Of a stretch of 64,000 bases of DNA, positions 63,994 to 64,000 are shown one piece after another. The DNA is taken from assembly GCF_003284725.1 (NCBI RefSeq), contig NZ_PGTO01000003.1, forward strand, positions 1 through 64,000, written 5' to 3'. The notes beneath the pieces are model-generated. The model ran no database searches. It was not told the origin of the DNA and saw nothing but the letters and a program-made list of their open reading frames with translations. The stretch is from Paramagnetospirillum kuznetsovii (GTDB lineage Bacteria; Pseudomonadota; Alphaproteobacteria; Rhodospirillales; Magnetospirillaceae). The translations under genes were made by a program, and so were the position numbers. The number at the start of each line of letters is the position of its first letter. The first letter of the stretch is position 1.

Positions 63994-64000
63994 CCGGCGC

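Overview
The window comes from a magnetotactic alphaproteobacterium of the Magnetospirillum/Paramagnetospirillum group. The diagnostic evidence is an intact mamXY-type magnetosome operon (mamY-mamX-mamZ-ftsZm) at about 0.2-5.3 kb. GC-rich coding, an alphaproteobacterial flagellar cluster with an FlbD-type regulator, and a high density of c-di-GMP and two-component genes fit the same assignment. I cannot fix the strain without a database comparison.

Layout. (1) 0-5.5 kb: mamXY operon behind a good sigma70-like promoter, bracketed by two direct copies of an ~80 bp palindromic repeat. (2) 5.5-12.3 kb: YnfA-like membrane protein, two bacteriohemerythrins, lpxC, two paralogous secreted proteins, a lipoprotein alpha/beta hydrolase, an ABC ATPase and a small zinc-finger protein, with several palindromic elements between them. 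(3) 12.3-25.5 kb: housekeeping and signalling genes: polA, a diguanylate cyclase, a pentapeptide-repeat protein, a TPR protein, a CBS protein, a REC-histidine kinase, a PilZ protein, a REC-HD-GYP phosphodiesterase, ettA and rnr. (4) 25.6-27.3 kb: one compositionally foreign gene between inverted REP-like palindromes. (5) 27.5-38.7 kb: co-directional flagellar cluster fliF-fliG-fliH-fliN-flbD-flhA-flhF-flhG-fliK-like, followed by a J-domain membrane protein. (6) 40.3-43.5 kb: an EF-hand protein and a companion protein divergent from an ECF sigma / membrane anti-sigma-like / periplasmic sensor operon. (7) 43.9-57.2 kb: cysQ, a solitary xanthine-dehydrogenase-type large subunit, a MazEF-like pair, the AmmeMemoRadiSam pair, a UPF0104 membrane protein, two tandem M17 aminopeptidases, a SYLF protein, modBC and a small disordered protein. 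(8) 57.2-62.9 kb: a minus-strand signalling cluster combining SiaB- and SiaC-family proteins with a REC-DUF3369-PAS-GGDEF protein, two histidine kinases and an OmpR-type regulator. (9) 63.2 kb to the end: a protein with a transposase-like helix-turn-helix segment whose start may lie outside the window.

How it fits together. The mamXY products act in magnetosome positioning (MamY), redox control of magnetite growth (MamX, MamZ, FtsZm) and iron-related electron transfer. The flagellar cluster supplies the motility that makes magnetotaxis useful, and flhF/flhG set the polar placement of flagella. At least four c-di-GMP-linked proteins (two GGDEF, one HD-GYP, one PilZ), plus the Sia-like module, suggest local control of surface or motile behaviour. 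The most novel-looking items are the Sia-like module without a visible phosphatase, the EF-hand/ECF cluster whose proteins share Pro-Gly segments, a CTAG-bounded miniature element that ends two genes, and the close linkage of the second ftsZ to lpxC.

No rRNA, convincing tRNA, CRISPR array or complete insertion sequence was recognised by eye.
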